64,000 nucleotides of DNA from Thalassotalea sp. PS06 (GCF_007197775.1 NZ_CP041638.1:744001-808000), one strand, 5' to 3'. Shown: positions 36,179 through 45,778, numbered from the stretch's first letter. Numbers and translations are program-made. Notes: generated by a model not told the origin, from the letters alone.

Positions 36179-36451
36179 TTAACCACCAGTTACCGGCGGA
36201 AAAAAGGCAACTTCATCACCACCTTGGATGGTTGAGTTACTCGATACCATTTGTTGGTTTACTGCAACCAGAAGGTTAGCGCTGGAGAAAACCTTTTCAA
36301 ACTGGCCGCCGCGACTTATCAGGTTCGCTTTTATCTCTTCAATTGAACCGGCTTCGCTCGCACTCAAGGCGATCTGTTCGCACCCAAGCTGCTCACGAAA
36401 CTGGGCGAAAAACAACACCTTAATATTTTGTTTAGTTTTGCCAATGGCCAC
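36179..36451 (-). CDS. moaD: Molybdopterin synthase sulfur-carrier subunit
   Basis: 90 residues of ubiquitin-like fold ending in the required VTGG. The GTG at 36451 is chosen because GGAGG precedes it by 5 nt, inside the end of moaC (20-bp overlap); a GTG four codons upstream is also in frame. The core is [21 protein letters not shown] and [12 protein letters not shown]. The C-terminal glycine is adenylated and thiocarboxylated to carry sulfur to MoaE. Confidence 0.93.
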   Translation of the reverse strand: MAIGKTKQNIKVLFFAQFREQLGCEQIALSASEAGSIEEIKANLISRGGQFEKVFSSANLLVAVNQQMVSSNSTIQGGDEVAFFPPVTGG

Positions 36452-36902
36452 TTTTGCCTCCACGTTTTTCTAATACCCTGATGTCGCTTAACACCATCGA
36501 TGGGTCAACCGCTTTGCACATATCAAATAAGGTTAATGCTGCTACCGAAACTGCTGTCAGTGCTTCCATTTCAACGCCGGTTTGACCGGCAAGCTTGCAT
36601 AAGCTGGATATCCTTACCTGGCTGTTGGCTTCATCAATATCAAAATCCACCTGAACTTTAGAAAGCATTAACGGATGACAAAGGGGGATCAGATCACTGC
36701 ATTTCTTTGCGCCTTGAATGCCGGCGATACGAGCGACAGAGAAAACATCACCTTTATGATGCTTACCTTCAACAATTAGCTTTAAGGTTTCAGGCTGCAT
36801 TTTTACAAAGCCTTCAGCTTTGGCTTCCCTGGCGGTCACCGCTTTTTCGCTAACATCTACCATGTTGGCTTCACCGGCCTGATTAATATGACTCAATCCC
36901 AT
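36432..36902 (-). CDS. moaC: Cyclic pyranopterin monophosphate synthase
   Basis: 156 residues from [26 protein letters not shown] lies upstream of this ATG, and earlier starts would overlap moaB. Conserved [32 protein letters not shown] and [25 protein letters not shown] carry the active-site residues. With MoaA it converts GTP through 3',8-cyclo-GTP to cyclic pyranopterin monophosphate, the first step of molybdenum cofactor formation. It is 2 bp after moaB. Confidence 0.96.
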   Translation of the reverse strand: MGLSHINQAGEANMVDVSEKAVTAREAKAEGFVKMQPETLKLIVEGKHHKGDVFSVARIAGIQGAKKCSDLIPLCHPLMLSKVQVDFDIDEANSQVRISSLCKLAGQTGVEMEALTAVSVAALTLFDMCKAVDPSMVLSDIRVLEKRGGKSGHWQN

Positions 36903-36904
36903 GG

Positions 36905-37444
36905 TTAGCCTCTTGGCTCGCAAGGCGCCGCCACTTTTAAGTGACAAATAAAGTTACATGGTTTGTGAGTCGCATCTAACTGTTCTTTAATGATTTTGTC
37001 CCAGCCGGTACGACAAGCATTGGTAGAGCCTGGCAGACAGAAAATTACCGTATGATTGGCCATGCCACCGATGGCACGGGATTGAATGGTTGAAGTACCA
37101 ATCTCGCCATAGGAAATGTTGCGAAACAATTCACCAAAGCCTTCGATTTCTTTATCAAATAACGGGCTGATAGCTTGTGGGGTATTGTCACGCTCGGAAA
37201 ACCCGGTTCCGCCGGTAAGCAGGATTGCGTGAATATCGCTATCAGCAATCCATTGTGAAACCTGGCTGCGCAATTGATAGATATCGTCTTTACAAATACC
37301 GCGGGCCGCCAGCGTGTGGCCGGCCTCAGTTAACCTATCCACCAGTACCTGACCGGACGTGTCTGTGTCCATATCCCGAGTGTCGGAAACGGTTAAAACG
37401 GCAATATTTAATGGCGCAAATGGGCGCGCGGGTTTAGTCGACAT
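36905..37444 (-). CDS. moaB: Molybdenum cofactor biosynthesis protein MoaB
   Basis: 179 residues. The MoCF-binding domain is marked by [39 protein letters not shown] and [20 protein letters not shown]. MoaB/Mog proteins adenylylate molybdopterin ahead of molybdenum insertion by MoeA; MoaB in E. coli is dispensable, and no separate mog gene is visible here, so this may do the Mog step. It overlaps mobA by 11 bp. Confidence 0.92.
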   Translation of the reverse strand: MSTKPARPFAPLNIAVLTVSDTRDMDTDTSGQVLVDRLTEAGHTLAARGICKDDIYQLRSQVSQWIADSDIHAILLTGGTGFSERDNTPQAISPLFDKEIEGFGELFRNISYGEIGTSTIQSRAIGGMANHTVIFCLPGSTNACRTGWDKIIKEQLDATHKPCNFICHLKVAAPCEPRG

Positions 37445-38120
37445 AACGGTGAAAACCTCGTTGTTGTTCTAATTGCCGAGCATGGCGCTGGGCTTGTTGC
37501 CACTCTTGGGGCGTATTGGTATTTTGCAATCTTTGTTGCGATTGAGATGAAATCCGGTTAACCCCGGCTTGTGCAAACAGTTGCTTGAAAGAGGGACCTT
37601 TGGAATTCGGGTTTGCTTGCAACTGTTGGTATTGCTGATTCAGAAATTCGACGACAATGGCGTTTACCGGCAGATACAAAGGTAATGGGTTATCGCTAAA
37701 ACATGTGCATTTTCCACTTAACTCGCCTGCTATTTTCAGCTGATTCAGATCGTCACTATTAAGCAGTGGCATATCCACAGGTAGCGCTAAAATCGCCTTC
37801 GGGCGCAGGGCTTGAATCACCGAATACAAGCCCATCAATGGTCCTGCGTAAGCAATATCGTCGATAACCGATGGCGTATCCGCACGGCCACTGATAACCA
37901 CCTGGTTGATACCAGATTTAACTAATAGGTTTTGGCTGAACTGCAGCATGGATTGCGATGCGGTATTGGCAGCTTGGTTTTTTGCGCTTATTTGCTGCAG
38001 GGCTGGCAATAAAGCCTTGTCTTGTCCCATGCGTTGCGATCTACCACCAGCGAGCACTACACCAAGGAGCGGCGCTGAAACTTGTGCAGGCTTAGATGCA
38101 GTCGTTGATATCGGCGTCAC
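37434..38120 (-). CDS. mobA: Molybdenum cofactor guanylyltransferase
   Basis: 228 residues. The nucleotide loop is LLGVVLAGGRSQRMGQDKALL; VVISGR and ILALPVDMPLLNSDDL carry the metal/nucleotide residues. A low-complexity Gln-rich insertion lies near the middle and the C-terminus. It adds GMP to Mo-molybdopterin, making the bis-MGD form required by NapA in this window. It lies 1 bp after moaA. Confidence 0.93.
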   Translation of the reverse strand: MTPISTTASKPAQVSAPLLGVVLAGGRSQRMGQDKALLPALQQISAKNQAANTASQSMLQFSQNLLVKSGINQVVISGRADTPSVIDDIAYAGPLMGLYSVIQALRPKAILALPVDMPLLNSDDLNQLKIAGELSGKCTCFSDNPLPLYLPVNAIVVEFLNQQYQQLQANPNSKGPSFKQLFAQAGVNRISSQSQQRLQNTNTPQEWQQAQRHARQLEQQRGFHRYVD

Positions 38121-38121
38121 G

Positions 38122-39093
38122 TTAACCTCCCAGCATGGATAATTGGGTGGTAGCGCCAGTGTGACCTTGCTGCAGATAATGGGTTGGTTTTTTCTCGGCT
38201 AGCATCTCGCGAATCGCGTTTTGCAGTGCCAGTGAGTTATCGCTATCGAGATATTCGCGAATGGACAAACCCTCGTCAGCAAAAAGACAAAGGTGTAATT
38301 TTCCGAGCGCGCTTACTCTCAGGCGATTACAGGTACTGCAAAAGTCTTTGCTGTAAGGGCGAATCAAACCGATTTTTCCGGCGAAGTTGTCATGTTGATA
38401 TTCCAGTGCCGGGCCGGCTGTTTTCGGCCGCGTCGTTAAACGCCAGCCTTTTTCGAGCAGGGTGTTTTCGATTTGTTGACCGCTGACATGCTGGGCATTA
38501 TAAAATTCGAGGTTATTGCCGGTTTGCATTAACTCGATAAAGCGCAGGGTAATCGGGGTTTTGCTGACAAAATCAAAAAACTGATTGAGGTCGTGTTGAT
38601 TAAATTCCCGCATTAACACCGAGTTAATCTTGATGTTGGTTAACCCAAGCGTCAGGCATTTATCAATACCCGCAAGAATGTCATCAAGCTTATTTTTACC
38701 GGTAATGGCTTCGAACTGACGCGGGTCGAGGGAATCGATACTGATGTTTAAGCTATCTAATCCGGCATCAATCCAGTCTTTGGCTTTTTGTAAAAGATTA
38801 AAACCATTGCTGGTCATCGCCACGTGCTCGATACCATCGGTGCCTTTACAGGCTTGAATAATTTCAGGCAGGTCTTTACGAAGCGCTGGTTCGCCTCCGG
38901 TGATACGGATTTTTTCGGTTCCTAGTTGGGAAAAACCATTCGCCAGACGGGTTATTTCAGACAACGACAAAAAATCCCGATCATGGTCACATTGATAACC
39001 ATCAGGCAGGCAGTAGTTGCAACGGAAGTTGCAGACGTCGGTTATGGAGAGCCGTAAATAATAAAACTTACGACCAAACGCATCTTGAAGCAT
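38122..39093 (-). CDS. moaA: GTP 3',8-cyclase (radical SAM)
   Basis: 323 residues from the ATG at 39093 (AAAGGTG upstream). The radical-SAM cluster motif is CNFRCNYC in SITDVCNFRCNYCLPDGY, the second cluster is in DFCSTCNRLRVSALGKLHLCLF, and the C-terminus ends in GG as required for activity. It turns GTP into 3',8-cyclo-GTP with SAM. It is the first gene of the nine-gene operon and is preceded by a Moco riboswitch-like leader. Confidence 0.97.
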   Translation of the reverse strand: MLQDAFGRKFYYLRLSITDVCNFRCNYCLPDGYQCDHDRDFLSLSEITRLANGFSQLGTEKIRITGGEPALRKDLPEIIQACKGTDGIEHVAMTSNGFNLLQKAKDWIDAGLDSLNISIDSLDPRQFEAITGKNKLDDILAGIDKCLTLGLTNIKINSVLMREFNQHDLNQFFDFVSKTPITLRFIELMQTGNNLEFYNAQHVSGQQIENTLLEKGWRLTTRPKTAGPALEYQHDNFAGKIGLIRPYSKDFCSTCNRLRVSALGKLHLCLFADEGLSIREYLDSDNSLALQNAIREMLAEKKPTHYLQQGHTGATTQLSMLGG

Positions 39094-39097
39094 GTTC

Positions 39098-39215
39098 ACC
39101 TTTCCAAATTCGGGAGGCTAACCCGTTTCCCGGTTAACCCTGGTGGCCGCAGCCACGGCTGAGCATTCATAGAATTGCGTTGTTCACAACCCCGTAGAAT
39201 ACAAAGCTCGGCGAT
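39098..39215 (-). promoter_or_regulatory. Moco riboswitch-like leader of moaA
   Basis: Read on the minus strand, the region just before moaA contains GCCACCAGGG, a GC stem, then GCCTCCCGAATTTGGAAAGG leading into the ribosome-binding site. This is almost the same, block for block, as the E. coli moaA leader that carries the molybdenum-cofactor RNA motif, as I remember it. It would lower expression of the whole moa/mob/mod operon when cofactor is plentiful. The 5' boundary is approximate. Confidence 0.8.
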
Positions 39216-39313
39216 AATTAGTTGTAGCCTTAAGATTAACACTTGCGTCACAAACAACCAACTTTCAGAGGCAAATAGTTGAACGAGTTTTTTTAATCCG
39301 TGGATCAAAAATA

Positions 39314-39368
39314 TGGGGTCAGAACCTGAATTGTGCATTGATGATGCAAAATTCAAGATCTGATCCCA
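39314..39368. repeat. REP-like palindrome upstream of moaA/moeA
   Basis: TGGGGTCAGAACCTGAATT and its imperfect inverted copy AATTCAAGATCTGATCCCA flank a short centre. Similar GGGTCAGA...TCTGACCC palindromes are scattered in marine gammaproteobacterial genomes, often in intergenic space. It lies in the divergent moaA/moeA region and may affect either promoter. No transposase gene is nearby. Confidence 0.6.
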
Positions 39369-39468
39369 ACTTATTGTTTTAGATGCGAAAGGCTCTTATT
39401 ATTAAAACAATGTCCGACTCGATATGCACAAATCTGTATATCATTGCCCGTAACTGGAAACCCAATTC

Positions 39469-40713
39469 ATGCCCTCTGATGTCTGCGCCGCACCAAAACT
39501 CTTATCTTTCGACCAGGCCGTCGAACGCATTCATTCTTTAGTTTCACCGGTTCAACAAACTGAAAAAGTCGCCATCGAAGATGCCATTGGCCGTATCTGC
39601 GCAAGCCCGGTATTGTCTCCGGTTTACGTACCACCTGCTGACAATTCGGCGATGGATGGTTTTGCTTTTGTCCATCCTGGCGACGTTGATGTCACCACGG
39701 TTAGCTTTGAGCTTATCGGCGAAAGTTTTGCAGGCCACCCATTTGCAGGGACCGTGCAACCTGGACAAAGTGTTCGGATCATGACAGGTGGACTGGTTCC
39801 CGATGGCTGCGACACCGTACTAATGCAGGAAGATTGCGCAGTTAATGATGGAAAAATAACAATAAATCGCTTGCCAAAGCCTGGCAACAGCATTCGTTGT
39901 CGTGGTGAAGATATTAACCTTGGCAGCGAGGTCGTCGCCAAAGGCAAAATTATTAATGCCGTCGATATTGGACTGTTATCGTCACTGGGCGTTAGTCACG
40001 TTGAAGTGACTCGACAGGTTAAAGTCGCGGTGTTGGCCAGTGGCGATGAGCTTAAATCTCCGGGAGAGCCATTAGCGAGCGGTGAGATTTATGAGAGTAA
40101 CCGAATTTCCATTGCAACCATGTTGACTAAGCTCGGCTGTGAAGTGCTGGACTTAGGCATAATTCCCGATGATCCAAAAGCACTTACAGACGCTTTCTCA
40201 AAAGCTAACCAGGAATGCGATATCGTGATTTCTTCGGGCGGCGTTTCTGTCGGGGAAGCCGATTACACCAAGCAGGTTTTGGATGACATCGGCGAAATTG
40301 ATTTTTACAAAATCGCGATGAAGCCAGGAAAGCCTTTCGCCTGTGGCAAACTTAGCGACAGTGTGTTTTTCGGTTTGCCGGGAAATCCGGTATCGGCATT
40401 GGTAACCTTCATGCAATTAGCCGTGCCGGGGATTGAGACCATGCAAGGTAAGAGCAAGCAAAAACGAATTGGCTTTTGGGCTGAGGCAACATCGAATTTA
40501 CGAAAATCCATCGGTAGACGTGATTTTCAGCGTGGAATTTATGAGTTTTCTGAAACCGGTTTGCCAAAGGTAACATCCACCGGTGCCCAAGGGTCAGGTA
40601 TTTTAACCAGTTTGGCAAAAGCCAATTGCTTTATCGTTTTGGCGGCAGAGCAGAGCAGCGTCAAGGCTGGTGAGTCGGTTTGGGTTGAGCCCTTTCCGGC
40701 ATGGCTAAATTAG
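39469..40713 (+). CDS. moeA: Molybdopterin molybdenumtransferase
   Basis: 414 residues. Conserved blocks are VPPADNSAMDGFAF, VRIMTGGLVPDGCDTVLMQED, VAVLASGDEL, CDIVISSGGVSVGEADYTKQVL and FGLPGNPVSALVTF. It inserts molybdate into adenylylated molybdopterin. It is divergent from the moaA operon and likely monocistronic. Together with that operon the set for making Mo-bisMGD is nearly complete within 8 kb. Confidence 0.96.
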   Translation: MPSDVCAAPKLLSFDQAVERIHSLVSPVQQTEKVAIEDAIGRICASPVLSPVYVPPADNSAMDGFAFVHPGDVDVTTVSFELIGESFAGHPFAGTVQPGQSVRIMTGGLVPDGCDTVLMQEDCAVNDGKITINRLPKPGNSIRCRGEDINLGSEVVAKGKIINAVDIGLLSSLGVSHVEVTRQVKVAVLASGDELKSPGEPLASGEIYESNRISIATMLTKLGCEVLDLGIIPDDPKALTDAFSKANQECDIVISSGGVSVGEADYTKQVLDDIGEIDFYKIAMKPGKPFACGKLSDSVFFGLPGNPVSALVTFMQLAVPGIETMQGKSKQKRIGFWAEATSNLRKSIGRRDFQRGIYEFSETGLPKVTSTGAQGSGILTSLAKANCFIVLAAEQSSVKAGESVWVEPFPAWLN

Positions 40714-40750
40714 CATGGGGTTAGTTAACGAAAGTAAAATGGGGAAGATT

Positions 40751-41332
40751 ATGTTTTTAACGGGCAAATTGAAAAATACATTGGCATCTTTGTTATTGGT
40801 AATGAGTACATTAGTCTTGTCTTTTCAGGCTTTTTCTGATGATGAAGTTTATATTCCTGATAGCAATCAACAAGGCGAACTGCACCCAAAACTTGCCATG
40901 TTTAAACCCTATCTAGGGGGCTGGCAATCGGATATGGGAAAAAATCAGCAGGGCGAGCAAATGACCGATGTATCGGTTTGGCAGCGGGCACTCAATGGCA
41001 ATGCCTTGCGGACATTGCATTCTATCAATGATGGTGCCTACGGTGGCGAATCGCTGATCTTTTGGGATGAGTCTGAGAAAAAGGTGAAGTTTTATTATTT
41101 CACAACTGCAAGTTTTTATACCTCTGGCTGGATGGAAATAACCGGTGATAATGAATTTACGGCCTACGAAGATGTTAGCGGTTCGGAGCAAGGCATTACT
41201 CAGGTTAAATCCACGAGCGAATTGTCTGAGAATAAAATTACTGTATCGACCAGTTATCTGAAAAATGGCGAATGGACAAAGCCGCAGATGCGGGTTTATG
41301 TGCGCAGCGAAAAGGCGGTGAAGTTTAAGTAA
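40751..41332 (+). CDS. Exported hypothetical protein (lipocalin-like)
   Basis: 193 residues from the ATG at 40751, which follows GGGGAAG; an upstream ATG overlaps moeA more closely. A signal peptide ends near SFQAFS. The mature part, LAMFKPYLGGWQSDMG...GENALRTLHS...GESLIFWDESEKKVKFYYFTT, has the repeated strand pattern of small beta-barrel DUF1579/lipocalin-like proteins. No catalytic motif. Its stop codon lies inside a 13-bp inverted repeat (41327-41373). Function unknown. Confidence 0.6.
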   Translation: MFLTGKLKNTLASLLLVMSTLVLSFQAFSDDEVYIPDSNQQGELHPKLAMFKPYLGGWQSDMGKNQQGEQMTDVSVWQRALNGNALRTLHSINDGAYGGESLIFWDESEKKVKFYYFTTASFYTSGWMEITGDNEFTAYEDVSGSEQGITQVKSTSELSENKITVSTSYLKNGEWTKPQMRVYVRSEKAVKFK

Positions 41333-41373
41333 CGATACGAACTTCAAGTAACGAAACTGACGTATCGTTACTT
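41327..41373. repeat. 13-bp perfect inverted repeat covering a stop codon
   Basis: AAGTAACGATACG and CGTATCGTTACTT flank a 21-nt loop. The left arm includes the AAG TAA end of the upstream gene. There is no T-run, so it is not a typical terminator; it could stabilise the mRNA end. Confidence 0.6.
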
Positions 41374-41403
41374 GTTGTAGGGTGGGAAACATCCGTCGAG
41401 AGA

Positions 41404-41660
41404 GAACACCTTTTTGTTAGAAAGGTGTTCGGGTGACAGACTAACGTCGGTGGGAACTTGGAGCAATAACCCTAGGCAAAGCAATCAATATCGTTGCTTG
41501 TTATACTGTGACAGACTAACGTCGGTGGGAACTTGGAGCAATAACCCTACGCAACGCAATCAATATCGTTGCTTGTTATACGGTGACAGGCATCCGCCGG
41601 GCGAGAACACCTTTTTGTTAGAAAGGTGTTCGGGTGACAGACTAACGTCGGTGGGAATCT
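41404..41660. repeat. Tandem repeat with duplicated 27-nt hairpin cassette
   Basis: A 10-bp hairpin GAACACCTTT/AAAGGTGTTC occurs identically at 41404-41430 and 41605-41631. Between them a 75-bp unit beginning GTGACAGACTAACGTCGGTG is repeated at 41433 and 41508, with a third start at 41583. Each hairpin is followed by GGGTGACAGACTAACGTCGG. The same flanks with a different stem occur at 56.1 kb, so this is a dispersed, structured family. Confidence 0.75.
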
Positions 41661-41695
41661 TTAACAAACAACCTGTCGCGACGGAGTCCTCACAG

Positions 41696-41886
41696 AAAAT
41701 TGCTCCTGCATTTTCTGCATATAGGCCAATCCATGGCCAAAACCGAAAATTGCTCCTCGATAACTGCTCCTGCGTTATTCTACCTGCGCACATCCATGTC
41801 CTTGTGCATTTTCGGCATATAGGCCAATCCATGGCCAAAACCGATGAAATCCTCTACGACAACGTCCTCGCCGACGCAGTCTCCCT
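41696..41886. repeat. Repeats with CCATGGCCAAA core shared with 57.7 kb
   Basis: TATAGGCCAATCCATGGCC occurs twice (near 41720 and 41820). The second is followed by AAAACCGATGAAATCCTC and GACGCAGTC, which match 57682-57756. Each copy lies just before the 3' end of a minus-strand gene (napC here, srmB there). Open frames across it are artefacts of the repeat. Confidence 0.6.
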
Positions 41887-41894
41887 CTCAAAAC

Positions 41895-41920
41895 AAAAAC
41901 GGGCCGTACGGCCCGTTTTT
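41895..41920 (-). terminator. Bidirectional terminator after napC
   Basis: AAAAACGGGCC-GTAC-GGCCCGTTTTT forms a strong hairpin with A/T-runs on both sides, 20 bp beyond the napC stop codon. A partial second GCCCGTTTTT lies between it and napC. Confidence 0.88.
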
Positions 41921-41939
41921 CTGCCAGAGGCCCGTTTTT

Positions 41940-42527
41940 CTACCACCCGCTTACCCCTTCCATATCCGGTAAATGGTGCGCAATACCTTTATGGCAATCG
42001 ATACAGGTTTTTTCTCCAGATGCCAGAGATGTGCTGTGCTGCTTCGCAGCGCGAATACTTTGTGACGTAAAATCCATATAACTGAAGTCGTGACAGTTTC
42101 GACACTCTAGCGAATCATTAGCTTTTAACCGTGCCCACTCGTGTTCGGCAAGTTCACGGCGTTTGGCCAGAAACTTTTCGCGGGTATTAATGGTACCGAA
42201 AACCTTACCCCAGACTTCTTTGGAGGCTTGCATTTTTCGGGCAATTTTATCGGTCCACTCGTGGGGTACATGACAATCAGGGCAGGTAGCACGAACGCCG
42301 GAGCGGTTACTGAAGTGAATCGTAGTTTTCATTTCTTCGTAGGGGTTTGCAGACATTTCATGGCAACCCGTACAGAACTCTTCTGTGTTAGTCAGCTCCA
42401 TCGCGGTGTTGAATCCGCCCCAGAAGATTATCCCGGCAATAAATCCACCCAGGGTGAGAAAGCCCAGCGAATAATGAACGCTGGGTCGGGTTAGGGTGTG
42501 CCATATGCGGAGAATGAATGCTTTCAT
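41940..42527 (-). CDS. napC: Tetraheme cytochrome c quinol dehydrogenase NapC
   Basis: 195 residues. One N-terminal membrane helix ([20 protein letters not shown]) anchors a periplasmic domain with four CxxCH heme sites: CTGCH, CPDCH, CRNCH and CIDCH. It takes electrons from membrane quinol and passes them to NapB. Last gene of the nap operon, 13 bp after napB, and closed by a terminator. Confidence 0.96.
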   Translation of the reverse strand: MKAFILRIWHTLTRPSVHYSLGFLTLGGFIAGIIFWGGFNTAMELTNTEEFCTGCHEMSANPYEEMKTTIHFSNRSGVRATCPDCHVPHEWTDKIARKMQASKEVWGKVFGTINTREKFLAKRRELAEHEWARLKANDSLECRNCHDFSYMDFTSQSIRAAKQHSTSLASGEKTCIDCHKGIAHHLPDMEGVSGW

Positions 42528-42540
42528 AGGTACTCCTGAA

Positions 42541-43008
42541 TTATTCGCTTTTCGCCTTTTCAGCGGCTTTCTTCGACAGAATGCTGTGCATGTCTACGAA
42601 GTCGTTACCGACTTTCGGCTCCGTTGACAGTTGTGGGACGTGGCACTGATTACAAAAATATCGCCGTGGTGAAATTTCGGCGAGAAAATTACCATCACGG
42701 TCCATATAGTGAGTGACACTTACCATAGGCGCCTGAGAATCATCCGTGCGGTTACGGGCGTGACAAGCCATGCACTTGTTGACGTTCAGATTGACCTCAT
42801 AATCCCGGTCGGTATGAGGGATCAACGGCGGCTGCATCGGGTAGTTGCGACCCTGCTTGATGTCATCATTGGTAATTTTCGGTATGTATTCAGGGTTGCC
42901 TTCCTGGTCGATAGCCGTGTTATTACGAAGTGTGGCAATTTCATCGGCAAATGCGGCGAAGCATAAGACCAGCACAGGCAAGAGGATAACCTTAAGATAT
43001 TTCATCAC
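42541..43008 (-). CDS. napB: Periplasmic nitrate reductase diheme cytochrome c subunit
   Basis: 155 residues with an N-terminal signal peptide ([21 protein letters not shown]). Two heme motifs, CMACH and CNQCH, are typical of NapB. AAGGAG lies 7 nt before the first ATG. It passes electrons from NapC to NapA. The gene starts 9 bp after napA. Confidence 0.95.
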   Translation of the reverse strand: MMKYLKVILLPVLVLCFAAFADEIATLRNNTAIDQEGNPEYIPKITNDDIKQGRNYPMQPPLIPHTDRDYEVNLNVNKCMACHARNRTDDSQAPMVSVTHYMDRDGNFLAEISPRRYFCNQCHVPQLSTEPKVGNDFVDMHSILSKKAAEKAKSE

Positions 43009-43016
43009 ACAGCTCC

Positions 43017-45512
43017 TTACGCTTTCTCAACTTTAACGGCACACTTTTTAAAGTCCGTTTGTTTTGAAAGGGGATCCGTTGCGTCTAACGTTACTTTGTT
43101 GATCAGCCGACTGGCATCAAACCAAGGGACGAAAACTAAGCCTTTAGGAGGTTTATTCCGACCTCTGGTTTCAAGGCGAGTGAGCATTTCGCCGCGCCTT
43201 GATATTATTTTGACCCGCTCACCGCGACGAATATTTCGTTTTTTCGCATCATCCGGATGCATATATAACAGTGCGTCGGGTATTGAACGATATAGTTCCG
43301 GTACACGTTGGGTCATGGAACCACTATGCCAATGCTCAAGAACCCGGCCAGTTGACAGCCATAAATCGTATTCATCATCAGGAGACTCGGCAGGCGGCTC
43401 ATAGGGCAGGGCGAAGATAATCGCACGGTCATCCGGTTGCCCGTAAAACTGCCAGTCTTTGCCTTCTTCCACATATGGGTCTGAACCTTCTTTGAAGCGG
43501 CGCAGGGTTTCTTTACCGTCTACTACCGGCCAGCGCAAACCGCGTTCTTGATGGTATCTGTCATAAGGCGCCAGATCGTGACCATGGCCGCGACCAAATT
43601 GTGCGTATTCTTCAAACAAGCCTTTTTGGATGTAGAAATTGAAATGACGGGCATCGTCATTGAGTTGGTCTTGAGCAACCTCTGACAACGGATATTTATC
43701 AACGCTACCGTTTTTAAATAACACCTCATACATCGTCTTGCCGGCATAATCGCCTTGAGCAATCAGCTCTTTTGGCCAAACCTCTTCAATTTTGAAGCGT
43801 TTACTAAATTCAACGACCTGCCATAAATCTGAATGGCAGCCTTCAGGCGGTGGCACTTGTTGATACCAGGACTGGGTTCGGCGCTCGGCATTACCATAAA
43901 CTCCTTCTTTTTCTACCCACATTGCGGTCGGTAGAATCAAGTCCGCAGCCTGAGCCGTTACCGTTGGGTAAACATCGGAAACCACGATAAAGTTTTTCGG
44001 GTTGCGGTAACCCGGTAAGCCCTCTTCATTGATGTTGGCGGCGGCCTGCATGTTGTTGTTACATTGCACCCAGTAGAAATTGAGTTTGCCATCTTTTAAC
44101 ATTCGGTTTTGCAAAACCGCATGGTATCCAGGCACTGGATTAATGGTGTCTTTTGGAAGCTTCCAGACTTTTTCCGCCTTGGCTCTGTGCTCAGGTTTGT
44201 TAACCACCATGTCGGCGGGTAAACGATGCGCGAAGGTACCAACTTCTCGAGCGGTACCACAAGCGGACGGTTGTCCGGTTAATGAGAACGGGCTATTGCC
44301 GGGAGTGGAAATTTTACCGGTTAACAGATGAATGTTATAAACCAGATTATTGGCCCATACACCTCGAGTATGCTGGTTAAAGCCCATGGTCCAGAATGAT
44401 GTTACCTTAATGTCCGGGTCCGCATACAACTTGGCAAGCTCTATTAATTTCTTCTTGCCTACTCCGGATAGTTTCGATACGTAGTCTAAGGTGTATTTGC
44501 TGACAAATTTTGCGTACTGGTCAAAATCGATTTCTACCGAATCGCCTGAGGTGTCGTCATTATGCTTGGCATCCTGTTCCTGTTTGGTTTCTGGACGCAT
44601 GCCATAACCAATATCGGTAGTACCCATGCGGAAATTGGTGTGCTTGTTAACAAAGTCTTTGTTCACCTTGTCATTTTCGATGATGTAGTTGGCAATGTAG
44701 TTGAGAATTGCCAGATCCGTTTGCGGGGTGAAAATCATGCCGTTGTCGGCCAAATCGAAACTGCGATGGGTGAAGGTTGAAAGTACGGCAACTTTCACAT
44801 GCGGCGCGCTTAAACGTCGGTCCGTTACCCGGGTCCAGAGAATCGGGTGCATTTCCGCCATATTAGAACCCCAGAGCACGAAAGCATCGGCTGCCTCGAT
44901 ATCGTCATAACACCCCATCGGCTCATCGATACCAAAAGTGCGCATAAAGCCAACGACTGCGGATGCCATACAATGGCGGGCGTTTGGGTCGATGTTGTTG
45001 CTGCGAAATCCGGCTTTAATCAGCTTAACCGCGGCGTAGCCTTCCTGCACTGTCCACTGACCAGAGCCAAACATACCGACCCCTTCCGGGCCTATGTCTT
45101 TTAGCGCTTTCTTGGCTTTCTCTGCCATGATATCGAAAGCCTGATCCCAACTAACTTCAGTGAATTCACCGTTTTTGTCGTATTGACCATTGCTCATTCT
45201 CAGCAATGGTTTTTGTAATCGGTCTTTGCCGTACATAATTTTCGACAGGAAATAGCCTTTGATACAGTTCAGTCCCCTGTTGACTGGCGATTTGATATCG
45301 CCATGGGTAGCGACCACTTTGCCGTCTAATGTGGCGACATTAACGCTGCAACCGGTGCCACAAAAGCGACAAGGCGCCTTGTCCCATTTGAGCTTGGTAA
45401 TATCTTTTGCGGTGATTAAGTTTGAAGCGCTTGCTGGAATACTCAAGCCAGCGGCTGTGGCTGCAGCTGCTACCGCATTGGCTTTGATAAACGCTCGGCG
45501 ATCTAATTTCAT
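43017..45512 (-). CDS. napA: Periplasmic nitrate reductase catalytic subunit
   Basis: 831 residues, as in other NapA proteins. The twin-arginine signal [18 protein letters not shown] directs folded export. The [4Fe-4S] site is CRFCGTGC...NCIKGYF near residues 48-85, and the molybdenum-ligand cysteine is in [14 protein letters not shown]. It holds Mo-bisMGD and reduces nitrate to nitrite in the periplasm. NapD, encoded just upstream, chaperones its signal peptide. The Moco synthesis and molybdate transport genes 4 kb away supply the cofactor. Confidence 0.98.
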   Translation of the reverse strand: MKLDRRAFIKANAVAAAATAAGLSIPASASNLITAKDITKLKWDKAPCRFCGTGCSVNVATLDGKVVATHGDIKSPVNRGLNCIKGYFLSKIMYGKDRLQKPLLRMSNGQYDKNGEFTEVSWDQAFDIMAEKAKKALKDIGPEGVGMFGSGQWTVQEGYAAVKLIKAGFRSNNIDPNARHCMASAVVGFMRTFGIDEPMGCYDDIEAADAFVLWGSNMAEMHPILWTRVTDRRLSAPHVKVAVLSTFTHRSFDLADNGMIFTPQTDLAILNYIANYIIENDKVNKDFVNKHTNFRMGTTDIGYGMRPETKQEQDAKHNDDTSGDSVEIDFDQYAKFVSKYTLDYVSKLSGVGKKKLIELAKLYADPDIKVTSFWTMGFNQHTRGVWANNLVYNIHLLTGKISTPGNSPFSLTGQPSACGTAREVGTFAHRLPADMVVNKPEHRAKAEKVWKLPKDTINPVPGYHAVLQNRMLKDGKLNFYWVQCNNNMQAAANINEEGLPGYRNPKNFIVVSDVYPTVTAQAADLILPTAMWVEKEGVYGNAERRTQSWYQQVPPPEGCHSDLWQVVEFSKRFKIEEVWPKELIAQGDYAGKTMYEVLFKNGSVDKYPLSEVAQDQLNDDARHFNFYIQKGLFEEYAQFGRGHGHDLAPYDRYHQERGLRWPVVDGKETLRRFKEGSDPYVEEGKDWQFYGQPDDRAIIFALPYEPPAESPDDEYDLWLSTGRVLEHWHSGSMTQRVPELYRSIPDALLYMHPDDAKKRNIRRGERVKIISRRGEMLTRLETRGRNKPPKGLVFVPWFDASRLINKVTLDATDPLSKQTDFKKCAVKVEKA

Positions 45513-45526
45513 GGGTTAACTCTCCG

Positions 45527-45778
45527 CTACTCGCTGATATATTGGTGATAAACCGGGGCAAGAGACAACATCCCCTGCAGGTCTTTGAGTAAATCCATTT
45601 GTTTGGCTATATGATTGTGTGTTGGTGCCTCGATGGTAAACACCAGCTTTCCCGTCTCCGACTGAATATGCACCTCGCCACCCGGCAAGGTTTCAATATG
45701 GGATCTGACGTTGCTGACTTCATCGTGGTCTACCAAAGCAACAAAACTGGCAACATGATATTCATCACCGGTGCTCAT
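45527..45778 (-). CDS. napD: NapA signal-peptide chaperone NapD
   Basis: 83 residues of ferredoxin-like fold: EYHVASFVALVDHDEVSNVRSHIETLPGGEVHIQ. It binds the twin-arginine signal of NapA until the cofactor is loaded. It overlaps napF by 4 bp (ATGA) and precedes napA by 14 bp. Confidence 0.93.
   Translation of the reverse strand: MSTGDEYHVASFVALVDHDEVSNVRSHIETLPGGEVHIQSETGKLVFTIEAPTHNHIAKQMDLLKDLQGMLSLAPVYHQYISE

Noticed and set aside
39096..39356. Small gene upstream of moaA
   Set aside because: It is translated from the riboswitch-like leader and a palindrome; no ribosome-binding site and no family.
39419..39445. ModE binding site before moeA
   Set aside because: CGATAT...ATATCATTG is partly symmetrical but fits the E. 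coli ModE consensus poorly, and no modE gene is in the window.
41414..42070. Long open reading frame across the repeat region before napC
   Set aside because: It reads through tandem repeats and a terminator and into the antisense of napC, has no family, and no ribosome-binding site.
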